DNA of 64,000 nucleotides from Gammaproteobacteria bacterium. GTDB lineage: Bacteria > Pseudomonadota > Gammaproteobacteria > HyVt-429. The translations under genes and the position numbers were made by a program. Location: contig JAADGI010000017.1 in assembly GCA_013152415.1 (NCBI GenBank), forward strand, positions 1-64,000, written 5' to 3'. The notes under the pieces were generated by a model. The model searched no databases, had not been told where the DNA came from, and worked only from the letters and a program-made list of their open reading frames with translations. Of this stretch, positions 37,781 to 47,100 are shown piece after piece. Within the stretch, counting starts at the first letter, position 1. Each line of letters begins with the position of its first letter.

Positions 37781-39823
37781 ATGCCCACTCCCAAGCACCT
37801 TAACACGATTGTCACCTTCGGCCTGCTAATACCGGTACTGCTGACCTCCTGCGTCACCACAGGACCCACCGCATCGACAAGCGGGCGACCGGCACAAGAT
37901 CACCAAACCCAGACTGCGGAGCAATATGAAAAAACCGGGGAGTATGCACTTGCCGCAAAACAATACTTGAATCAGGCCAGGGGCGCAAAAACACCCAAGC
38001 GGGAGCACTATCAACTCAAGGCCATCGACATGCTCCTCAAGGCCGGAAACACCGCATACGCACGCGTCCTGCTCGACGCAGTTCACATAAAGGGTCTGGA
38101 CATTTCTTATTCTGTCCGCCACAGCTTGCTGGCTGCCCATATCGCTCTCAATGATCATCGTCCAGGCCGCGCTATTCTTCTGGTCACACCACTACTGCGA
38201 ATCACAAATCTCAATCCAGAGCTGATAGCGGGTATATATTGGGTACACGCCCAGGCCTCACTCGCCCTGTATAACAATATCAGCGCCGTCAAAAGCCTCA
38301 TATTGAGAGAACGTTATATTGTTGATCCCCGCAAAGTTGAAGATAACCAGCAGGATTTATGGGCGATACTCGAATCCTCACCTCCCAATCTTCTGCGCCG
38401 TGAACTCGACCTGGCGATTGATCCTATATTACGTGGGTGGATTGAACTGGCCTTGCTCAATATCGACCGTGGCAGCAATCCCTATGGACTCGCTACGGGC
38501 ATAGAGCAATGGCACCTTGACTACCCGGGGCACCCTGCATCTACCAACCTATTATTCGCACTGGCACCTTCGCCAAGCATCTTAACGACGGCAACACCCA
38601 ATAATATAGTGTTGTTGCTGCCACTGAGTTCACGTTTCGAAAAAGCGGCACGGGCTTTTCAGGATGGCTTTTTGTCCATGCATAACGCCAATACCGCCCC
38701 AACCCGACCCGATGTCACGGTTTATGATATTGGTGAGGACCCAAACCTTGTCAATAACTTTTACAATATTGCAGTGCGCGATGGGGCCAACTTTATCGTT
38801 GGCCCATTGGGACGCACGGCTGCCAAAAAATTGGCCAGCGAACAATCCTTTGGGGTGCCCACCTTATTGCTCAGCCAGATGGATGAACGCATCAATTTGC
38901 CACGTTCGGTATTCCAATTTGGCCTCGGCCCTGAAGACGAAGCCCGCCAGGTTGCGGAGCGGGCCTATCTTGATGGCCATCGCCAGACGGTCATCCTTTA
39001 CCCCGATAGCCCGTGGGGAAAACGCACCCAACAAGCATTCATAGACCATTGGCTCACCCTGGGTGGCATCGTACTGGAGAGTCAGTCTTACCATCCCCTG
39101 GAGACCGACCATAGCCGGGTGGTCAAAAATCTATTCAACATCAATGACAGCGAACTTCGCAAACTGCGTTTGACCATGGCCATCAAGACCAAACTCAAAT
39201 TTTCACCACGCCGTCGCCAGGATATCGATTTTATTTTTCTTGCTGCTAACCCCGCCCAGGGCCGTTTACTCAAACCACTGATCAATTTTTATCGTGGTTA
39301 TCAGCTCCCAGTATACTCGACCTCCCATGTATTCGGTGGCCACCTCAACCCAGTGGATGACACCGACCTTAATGGCATTATTATCGGCGACATGCCGTGG
39401 ATGCTGGTACGCGAGGGGCGCATACGAGCGATGCGGGAAAATCTGCAACGGGATTGGCCCAATACCCATACTCGCCTGGACCGACTCTATGCCTTTGGTA
39501 TAGACAGCTATGGCGTAATCAACCATCTCAAGCGTCTTTCCTCTAGCCCACTGGCACGTTATAACGGCGTCACCAGCGGCCTGAGCATGGACCAACGTGG
39601 ACGTATTCATCGGCAACTGGTATGGGCCAAATTTACCGACGGTGTACCCAAACTGCTGGATTTGTACTACAACCCCAAGGAAGAAGAGGAAGAAATTGAG
39701 AACACAGAAAGTGAAACGGAAGACACACAAACCACAACACCTGATCCAGGGACAACTGGCGGAGAAACAAGGCTACCGATTCCTGAGACACCAGGGACTA
39801 CGCCTGCTGAAGCGCAACTATAG
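37781..39823 (+). CDS. lpoA: Outer-membrane lipoprotein activator of PBP1a (LpoA/LppC family)
   Basis: An outer-membrane lipoprotein that reaches across the periplasm to activate the bifunctional synthase PBP1a. 680 residues. The N-terminus has a lipoprotein signal (FGLLIPVLLTSC, acylated Cys about residue 23). A TPR-like helical N-domain (about 40-250) is followed by a periplasmic-binding-protein-like domain (NIVLLLPLSSRFEKAARAFQ, FIVGPLGRTAAKKLA, TVILYPDSPWGKRTQQAF). The last 45 residues are an unusual acidic, Thr/Pro-rich tail (EEEEEIENTESETEDTQTTT). That tail is encoded by sequence also used, in another frame, for the start of yraN. Confidence 0.92.
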   Translation: MPTPKHLNTIVTFGLLIPVLLTSCVTTGPTASTSGRPAQDHQTQTAEQYEKTGEYALAAKQYLNQARGAKTPKREHYQLKAIDMLLKAGNTAYARVLLDAVHIKGLDISYSVRHSLLAAHIALNDHRPGRAILLVTPLLRITNLNPELIAGIYWVHAQASLALYNNISAVKSLILRERYIVDPRKVEDNQQDLWAILESSPPNLLRRELDLAIDPILRGWIELALLNIDRGSNPYGLATGIEQWHLDYPGHPASTNLLFALAPSPSILTTATPNNIVLLLPLSSRFEKAARAFQDGFLSMHNANTAPTRPDVTVYDIGEDPNLVNNFYNIAVRDGANFIVGPLGRTAAKKLASEQSFGVPTLLLSQMDERINLPRSVFQFGLGPEDEARQVAERAYLDGHRQTVILYPDSPWGKRTQQAFIDHWLTLGGIVLESQSYHPLETDHSRVVKNLFNINDSELRKLRLTMAIKTKLKFSPRRRQDIDFIFLAANPAQGRLLKPLINFYRGYQLPVYSTSHVFGGHLNPVDDTDLNGIIIGDMPWMLVREGRIRAMRENLQRDWPNTHTRLDRLYAFGIDSYGVINHLKRLSSSPLARYNGVTSGLSMDQRGRIHRQLVWAKFTDGVPKLLDLYYNPKEEEEEIENTESETEDTQTTTPDPGTTGGETRLPIPETPGTTPAEAQL

Positions 39824-40088
39824 CTCCCGCTACGGAGAAATAGACCTGATCATGGAAGATGGTGATACCGTAGTCTTCGTAGAGGTCCGCTATCGAAACA
39901 GCACTCGCTATGGGGGCTCCATTGAGAGCATTGATCGGCACAAACAGAGAAAACTACGCCATACCGCAGAATATTTTTTGCAGACCCAAAGAAGGTATTC
40001 CACCCGACCCTGCCGATTCGATGTGATCGCTATTGGGCCGGACAAACAGGGCAATCCACGTGTACAATGGATACCCAATGCGTTCTAG
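39711..40088 (+). CDS. yraN: UPF0102 family protein YraN
   Basis: A small endonuclease-fold protein of unknown role found next to lpoA. The core is clear: QGYRFLRHQGL, SSRYGEIDLIMEDGDTVVFV and EVRYRNSTRYGG, with the E-x(n)-EID-VFVEV pattern of restriction-like folds, and a C-terminal FDVIAIGPDKQG. No ATG gives a sensible start; GTG at 39711 yields 125 residues, near the family length, and lies 113 nt inside the end of lpoA. A later non-ATG start is also possible. The order lpoA-yraN-SIS-BON matches the E. coli yraMNOP string. Confidence 0.88.
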   Translation: MKRKTHKPQHLIQGQLAEKQGYRFLRHQGLRLLKRNYSSRYGEIDLIMEDGDTVVFVEVRYRNSTRYGGSIESIDRHKQRKLRHTAEYFLQTQRRYSTRPCRFDVIAIGPDKQGNPRVQWIPNAF

Positions 40089-40093
40089 TATAG

Positions 40094-40744
<651 letters not shown>

Positions 40745-40748
40745 AGCC

Positions 40749-41342
40749 ATGCCAAAATCAAAACTCCCTATATTATTTATCCTGGTGCTTGTGAACACCC
40801 CCGTCCTCCAATCCTGCGCGGTGGTCGCCACCAGCGCCCTTATCTCCACGGTAGTCGTATCTCAGGACCGCCGCAGCCTGGGCACCGTCATCGATGACAA
40901 CCTCATCGAGTCCAAAATAAGAGAAGAGATACATAAAAATTTATCGTTGCGGGATGAAACCAGAAACTACATCTCCATTACCAGCGTCAACGGCATCGTG
41001 CTACTCACAGGCCAAACCACTACCCAGGCAAATATTGATACAGTCTTAAAGGCCACCCGCAAGGTTCTCAAGGTCCGGCAGGTCGTCAATGAAATCAAGG
41101 TGCGCCATCCCCTGCCGAACACCGTCATCGCCACAGATGGCTGGATCACCACCAAAGTAAAATCAAAACTACTGCAAACCGCAGGAATTCCCGATGCCGG
41201 TCGCATCAAAGTGCAAACCATGAACGGTGTGGTGTACATGATGGGTTTGGTCCCCCGTGAAGTCGGTACTGCTGCTGCCAATGAAGCGCGCACATTGAAG
41301 GGCGTAACACAAGTTGTAAAGGTCTTTGAGTATACGGATTGA
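40749..41342 (+). CDS. dolP: BON-domain outer-membrane lipoprotein (DolP/YraP type)
   Basis: From ATG at 40749, just 5 nt after the SIS gene, 197 residues. The signal sequence ends in a lipobox-like VLQSC (about residue 22). Two BON domains follow: residues about 50-120 (DNLIESKIREEI ... ISITSVNGIVLLTGQT) and about 125-195 (DGWITTKVKSKLL ... KVQTMNGVVYMMGLV). DolP in E. coli sits at division sites on the outer membrane, binds anionic lipid and supports envelope integrity. Orientation and neighbours match yraP, so orthology is likely. Confidence 0.88.
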   Translation: MPKSKLPILFILVLVNTPVLQSCAVVATSALISTVVVSQDRRSLGTVIDDNLIESKIREEIHKNLSLRDETRNYISITSVNGIVLLTGQTTTQANIDTVLKATRKVLKVRQVVNEIKVRHPLPNTVIATDGWITTKVKSKLLQTAGIPDAGRIKVQTMNGVVYMMGLVPREVGTAAANEARTLKGVTQVVKVFEYTD

Positions 41343-41818
41343 ACACCACATCTAAAATAATTTCGGACCCAACCGCAATAGATAAATACGTCTCGGCCTT
41401 AACCAGGCCTTTGGTGTTCACCAATGGGTGTTTTGATATTCTCCACCGTGGCCATGTTCACTACCTGGAACAAGCGGCCAAACTGGGTCAGGCGCTGATC
41501 GTGGGCATCAATAGTGATGCCTCGGCAAAAAGGCTGGGCAAAGGTAAAGACCGCCCCATCAATTCATTAGATGATCGGATGCACATCGTGGCCGCGCTGG
41601 AAGCTGTTGACTTAGTCGTTGCCTTTGATGACGACACCCCCCTTGATTTAATCAAGCAAATTCGGCCGGAATATTTAGTCAAAGGGGGTGACTGGCCAGT
41701 GGACAAGATTGTCGGCGCCAAGGAAGTTCTGGGCTGGGGGGGTCAGGCTAAATCTATCCCGTTTCATCACCAACGTTCCACTACCGATTTGATCGGTCGC
41801 ATCCGAGGCCATGAGTAA
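41339..41818 (+). CDS. rfaE2: D-glycero-beta-D-manno-heptose 1-phosphate adenylyltransferase domain protein
   Basis: A stand-alone copy of the C-terminal half of HldE. 159 residues with the cytidylyltransferase-like fold: VFTNGCFDILHRGHVHYLEQA holds the HxGH nucleotide site, then GINSDASAKRLGKGKDRPIN, RMHIVAALEAVD and VKGGDWPVDKIVGAKEVL. It makes ADP-heptose precursor for LPS core. The predicted start is TTG at 41339, overlapping the stop of the BON gene (TTGA). The matching kinase half (RfaE1) is not in this window. Confidence 0.9.
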   Translation: MNTTSKIISDPTAIDKYVSALTRPLVFTNGCFDILHRGHVHYLEQAAKLGQALIVGINSDASAKRLGKGKDRPINSLDDRMHIVAALEAVDLVVAFDDDTPLDLIKQIRPEYLVKGGDWPVDKIVGAKEVLGWGGQAKSIPFHHQRSTTDLIGRIRGHE

Positions 41819-43211
41819 GCACCCCCAAAACTTTATTGCCCGGCTTGGAGAACTGGTAGGGTCAGACAATGTGCTCACCGATGCAAGTGATCGCTGGACC
41901 TATGGCTATGACAACTCGCGCCGCCACAACTCACCGGATGTGGCGGTATTTGCCAAGGAACACGATCAGATTGTTAAAATCGTCTTACTCTGCAACGCCC
42001 ATAAAATTCCTGTAGTCCCCCGGGGCCGGGGTACGGGTACTTGTGGCGGTGCCGTACCCATTCTCGGTGGATTGGTGTTGTCCCTGGAACGCATGGATCA
42101 AATTCTCCACCTGGATAGCGCCAACCGCTATATGGTGGTAGAACCCGGCGTCACCAATCGTGCCGTACAGGATCACGCCGCCACCAAAAACTTCTTCTGG
42201 CCCCCGGACCCCACCAGTGGCGACTACTGTACCGTAGGGGGTAATTTGGCCTTCAATGCCGCAGGGCCACGGGCGGTCAAATACGGCACCTGTCGCGAAA
42301 ACATATTGGCCCTGCGTGCAGTCACTGGCAGCGGCGAAGAGATACGCACCGGCGTTTACACCACCAAGGGTGTGGTGGGGTACGACCTCACCCGCTTGAT
42401 CGTAGGATCAGAAGGCACCCTGGCAATCATCACCGAGGCCACTTTAAAACTCACACCGCAACCCGAATGCCTGAGAACCTTACGTGCAATCTATAAAGAT
42501 ATCGGCCACGCCACTGCGGCGGTGGTACGCATTATGAGCCAAGCGGCCACACCTGCCGCCCTGGAATTTATCGATGGCAAGGCCATTGACATGGTCCGTG
42601 ATTATGCCCAAGTGGATTTCCCACAAGACGCCGGGGCCATGCTAATCATCGAAGTAGATGGCTTTACCGCAAGCATCGACGGCGCGACCCAAGCAGTTAC
42701 CGCTGCGGCAGGTGGTGATGGTTTGATAGACTTAGCCGTCGCAGACACTAAAGCCGAGGCATCAGCCCTGTGGGCGGCACGCAAGGCCTTGTCTCCGGCG
42801 CTACGCAAGATGGCCCCTAATAAACTCAACGAAGATGTGGTGGTCCCCATCTCCCGTATTCCGGAACTCATTGACGGTCTGGATGCAATCAGCCAGCAAT
42901 ACGACATTCCCATTATCAATTTTGGTCACGCCGGGAACGGTAATATCCACGTCAATCTGCTCTACGACACTCAAAATCCTGACCAAAACAGGAGCGCCCG
43001 ACCTTGCCTGGAAGCAGTATTTAATCTTGTGCTCACACTGGATGGCACACTGTCCGGTGAGCATGGCGTGGGTACCGAAAAACAGGATTACATCGACATG
43101 GAGATCGATCCGGTTACACTGGATCTCATGCGCCGCATCAAACAGCAATTTGATCCTAAGGGTATCCTCAATCCAGGCAAGATGTTTCCTCCTGACAACA
43201 CCACTTGTTAA
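41811..43211 (+). CDS. FAD-linked oxidase, glycolate/D-lactate dehydrogenase family (GlcD-like)
   Basis: 466 residues of the VAO/PCMH flavoprotein family. The FAD-binding half has IPVVPRGRGTGTCGGAVPIL (about residue 65), PPDPTSGDYCTVGGNLAFNA and GVVGYDLTRLIVGSEGTLAI; the C-terminal cap has HAGNGNIHVNLLY (about 375) and GTLSGEHGVGTEKQDYI with catalytic histidines, ending in FDPKGILNPGKMFP. It should oxidise a D-2-hydroxyacid such as D-lactate or glycolate; which one is not evident. No GlcE/GlcF partners are adjacent, favouring a single-subunit D-lactate dehydrogenase-like enzyme. It overlaps the previous gene by 8 nt. Confidence 0.92.
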   Translation: MSKHPQNFIARLGELVGSDNVLTDASDRWTYGYDNSRRHNSPDVAVFAKEHDQIVKIVLLCNAHKIPVVPRGRGTGTCGGAVPILGGLVLSLERMDQILHLDSANRYMVVEPGVTNRAVQDHAATKNFFWPPDPTSGDYCTVGGNLAFNAAGPRAVKYGTCRENILALRAVTGSGEEIRTGVYTTKGVVGYDLTRLIVGSEGTLAIITEATLKLTPQPECLRTLRAIYKDIGHATAAVVRIMSQAATPAALEFIDGKAIDMVRDYAQVDFPQDAGAMLIIEVDGFTASIDGATQAVTAAAGGDGLIDLAVADTKAEASALWAARKALSPALRKMAPNKLNEDVVVPISRIPELIDGLDAISQQYDIPIINFGHAGNGNIHVNLLYDTQNPDQNRSARPCLEAVFNLVLTLDGTLSGEHGVGTEKQDYIDMEIDPVTLDLMRRIKQQFDPKGILNPGKMFPPDNTTC

Positions 43212-43216
43212 GTGGG

Positions 43217-43250
43217 GCAAAAACGCAAAGGCCACAAAGGCGCAAAGATT
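43217..43250. repeat. Dispersed intergenic repeat piece (gcaaaggc type)
   Basis: Directly after the FAD oxidase stop, the sequence aaaaacgcaaaggccacaa with a following ggcgcaaag is a short member of the same repeat family as 12693-12832 and 49981-50030. It lies between two converging genes and has no coding content. Confidence 0.45.
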
Positions 43251-43361
43251 GATCTACGGGTAGGGTTTGGTGAGTAAACGCCACGGACCGGGAATCAGAT
43301 TACCGGCGAAGCAGTAAACAGACGCCCCCAGGCAAGGAAGCGCCCATCCATGTTCGTAAAC

Positions 43362-43592
43362 TTAGTGCTTCTTGATCACAAAGATAAAGTCGTGCCCTTC
43401 TTGCGAGGAGTCAATCAACTCATTGCCAGACTGATCACAAAAGGCCTCGAAATCTTTGACTGAACTGGGATCGGAAGACGTCACTCGCAGTACGCCACCA
43501 CTACCCATCTCACGCATGGTCTTCTTGGTTTTCAGGATAGGCAAAGGACAATTAAGCCCTCTGGTATCTAAGTCGCGCTCAATCTCAACCAT
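43362..43592 (-). CDS. tusA: Sulfur carrier protein TusA family
   Basis: A small sulfur-transfer protein. 76 residues from ATG at 43592 (MVEIERDLDTRGLNCPLPIL), preceded by GGGGA; an ATG at 43607 adds five residues. The catalytic Cys lies in the CPLP motif, and the fold ends with HDFIFVIKKH. In E. coli TusA passes persulfide sulfur to tRNA thiolation; in sulfur oxidisers TusA homologues feed the Dsr or Hdr pathways. There are no other sulfur genes beside it, so its pathway is open. Confidence 0.92.
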   Translation of the reverse strand: MVEIERDLDTRGLNCPLPILKTKKTMREMGSGGVLRVTSSDPSSVKDFEAFCDQSGNELIDSSQEGHDFIFVIKKH

Positions 43593-43607
43593 AGCACTAT
43601 TCCCCAA

Positions 43608-44111
43608 TAGCTGTGTTTAATTCAACCCAAGCACCGGTAGTCTTCACCGATGGGTGGGCATCTTGCGCCTTTTAAGGACGCTTTCAGTCATCAAGTGGCC
43701 AAAATGAATCGGCCCACCCGAAAACCCGATACTTCGTTACCCCTATTGTAGGTGTAGGCAAAAAATGCCCGGCGATGCTCCTTAGAAGTGCTCCCTTGCC
43801 CTATCCATCTCACAGCAGTACCACTTTAATATCTAGCCCTATGAAACCCAATTGTCAACGCCGTTTCAACATTTTTTCAAACTACCACCATACCCCATAC
43901 CCTGCCCTGCCCTGGCGCTCATACCCTGATCATTTCCGGCTCCAAACCCCTGCGATAAAATTCTTTCGAATTGAACCGCACACCAAAAGAGCGTAGCGTA
44001 TATTACGCTCTACAAAATGCCACTACCCAAGAAAATGAAAGTTAGCCGACACCCTTCATCGCCCACTGATAAAGGACGCCGACTAAGCCATGAACACACT
44101 AGTGAAAAGCC
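43608..44111. other. 504-base intergenic region before the alpha-2-macroglobulin gene
   Basis: No supported gene. The 73-codon frame at 43775-43996 lacks a ribosome-binding site and has Pro/Ser-rich, low-information content. A small palindrome GAGCGTA/TACGCTC with 8-nt loop lies at 43989-44010. Promoters for the divergent tusA and alpha-2-macroglobulin genes must be here, but I cannot place them. Confidence 0.5.
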
Positions 44112-47100
44112 ATGCGGACAATTTCAGTTGATTTTAGGCACACCTTCACCCTGATCATTTTGAGCGTTGCTTTGCTGTTTTGCCCCGAAACTTTGGTGGC
44201 CGAAGCAAACCCTGGCCCCCTAAAAATAAAGCGCATCACCCCCGCCGGTGAAGACGTCCCCCGGGGACGACAAATCGTATTTCAATTCAACCAGAACATG
44301 GTCCCCCTGGGCCGCATGGAACGACGCGCCGATGAGGTTCCCATCACCGTCGACCCGGCCCCGGACTGCCAATGGCGCTGGCTCAATAGCCGCTCACTGG
44401 CCTGTCAATTGAATAAAGACAAGGCCCTCAAACCCTCCACTCGTTATACCGTCCAAGTGAACACGGCCTTTCGCAGCGTGGAAGGCCATCAACTGCAAAA
44501 ACCGGTTACGCACACCTTCATCACCCAACGCCCCAAGCTGCGGCGCAGCTATTTTAAGACCTGGCTCGCCCCCGGTATGCCGGTCATAAGGATCACCTTC
44601 GACCAGGCGGTGCGTCCAGAGTCGGTAGGCCAACACCTTTTCCTGAGCAACCTGGCAGGCGAGCGTATCCCCCTGATCGTCAAACCAGACAAGTCGCAAC
44701 GCAAACAGCCAGCACCTGGCCAAAAAGGCAGTGGCTTACTGGAGACACTGCAACAGTGGTGGCAGGATGGCCTCAAACAACTGTCAAAACTGGGCCGATC
44801 ACAGGGCAGTGAATCTGGTGAGGGAGGCCGCCACTGGCAGCTACAACCCCAAGCCGAACTCCCTTTGGATCAGGCATTCAAGCTCATGATCGAACCAGGA
44901 CTGCAAGCTGTTGAGGGGAAACAGCGCGGTATCGAAAGGCGCGTGGTAAAGACCTTTCACACCTTTCCCCCATTTGCATTCCTGGGCATCCGCTGTACCA
45001 GCAACACGGGCAAAACATTGCGTTTGCGCAAATCTGCAGGCGACCCGGTCTCACGTTGCAACCCCCAACGGGGTGTGGCCCTCATGTTTTCCACCCCCAT
45101 CAACAAAACCCGTGCCACAAAAAATATCCACTGGACACCGGACCTGGCAGGTGGCCGCAAAGACTATGACCCCTGGGCCAACAGTTATGCCGATGCCAGC
45201 TTATCCCGGGCCCATAAAAAGGGCCGAAGCTATTCTCTATACCTGCCCATGTGGCTCAAGGCCTATGAGACCTACACCCTGGCTGCCAAGGCGGGTGATA
45301 TCCGTGACGCCTTTGACCGCCCTCTGGCCAAGGATATTGATAGCCGTTTTAACACCGACCACCGCAGGCCGCGCCTACACCTTGAACACAAATTTTCCAC
45401 CCTGGAAAGCGGCGTCGACACCCATCTGCCTGTAGTGGTTACCAACCTGGAATCATTGAACCTGAGCTACGACATCCTCACCACGGACGGCCGCACCCCC
45501 AACAACAAAAAAAGTATCGACCTTTATAAGACACAAGACCTTGCCTACGCCTACCCCATCAAGGTGCGCGATCTCATTGAGGCCGACTCCGGTGCCCTGC
45601 AAGGCTACTGGGGCACGACCCCGGAGCTACCCGGTTACAAACCCCGATACCGCAAGCACCGCTGGTTCTTTTCCCAGGTCACCCCCTTCCACACCCAGGT
45701 AAAATTGGGCCACTACAATTCTCTGGTTTGGGTGACGGATTTTGCCACCGGCCAACCCGTTGCCAACGCCAGGGTCAGCATTTATGTAGAACCCTTTGGC
45801 CGTTTTTCCAAACAGCCCAGCACCCTCGCCGAGGCCACCACAGATGAAAGCGGCATCGCCATGCTCCCCGGCACCGAACAACTGGACCCGGAATTAAAAG
45901 TTCTGGGCAACTGGAACCGATTCAAACCCCACCTGTTTGTGCGCGTAGACAAAGACAAACAACTTGCCCTGGTGCCATTGATCCATGACTTCCGGGTCTA
46001 TGCCTACGGTGCCCAACAACGCTACATCCCCACCCAAAGCCGAAAGCGTCACGGTCACATCCGCAGCTGGGGGTTTACCGCCCAAGGGGTCTATCGCGCC
46101 GGGGATGAGATTGAATACAAACTCTATGTGCGTGATCAGGACAACCAACGTTTTAAACCCGCACCCCTCCAGGGCTATAGACTGAAAATCATGGGTCCCA
46201 CCGGCAAGACCGTTCACCAAGTCAAAGACCTGCGCCTATCCGGGTTTGGTGCCCACCATGGCCGCTTTACGGTACCCAAGACCGGAGCCGTAGGTTGGTA
46301 CCGTTTTGAACTCAGCGCCAAGTTCACCCAGCAGCGCTGGTACCCGCTGCGCGTGTTGGTGAGTGACTTTACGCCTGCACCCTTTCGGGTCAGCAGCGCA
46401 CTCAATGGTAATTTGTTTACCATCGGCGACCAGGTAAAGATCACCACCCAGGCCAAGCTACATGCCGGGGGGCCTTATGCCCGCGCCCAGACCCGGGTTA
46501 CTGCACAACTTCGGGCCACACCCCTACGCGCCACCGATCCGGCGCTAAAGGCCTATCGCTTTGACGTGATCGCCCCCGGCACCACCGATCACACCGTACA
46601 CCAAAGCCAAGGCAGTGTAGACGACCGCGGTGAACTGCAGACCCCATTCACCCTCCCGGACAACAAGGTGGTCTACGGTCAACTCACGGTCGAAAGTGCG
46701 GTGCGCGATGATCGTGGAAAATACATCGCCAGCACCCAGACCGCCGCCTACGCAGGCCGCGACCGTTATGTCGGGCTTTATCAAAAAGATTGGGTGCTCA
46801 AGGCCAACACCCCGGCCGAGATCAATACCCTGGTCATCGACCAAAAAGGTCAGGTGGTGGTGGGCACGGCGGTCGACGCGATCATAGAACACCGCGAGAC
46901 CCACGCGGCGCGGGTCAAGAGCGCGGGCAATGCCTATCTCACCCAATACACCCATAAATGGGTGAAGGTGGGCCGATGCCAACACACCTCAAAGAAGACA
47001 CCGGGCCGTTGCGCCCTCACCCCAAAAAAATCGGGCTATTACCGCATCACCGCCCGCATCAAAGACAGTCGGGGCCGCGAGCACAGCAGCCAACTGACCC

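Noticed and set aside
43201-43215. Hairpin CCACTT-GTT-AAGTGG as terminator of the FAD oxidase gene
   Set aside because: It contains the stop codon, has a short AT-containing stem and is not followed by a T-run, so it is too weak to call.
43775-43996. 73-codon plus-strand frame before the alpha-2-macroglobulin gene
   Set aside because: No ribosome-binding site, low-information Pro/Ser-rich product and no family resemblance.
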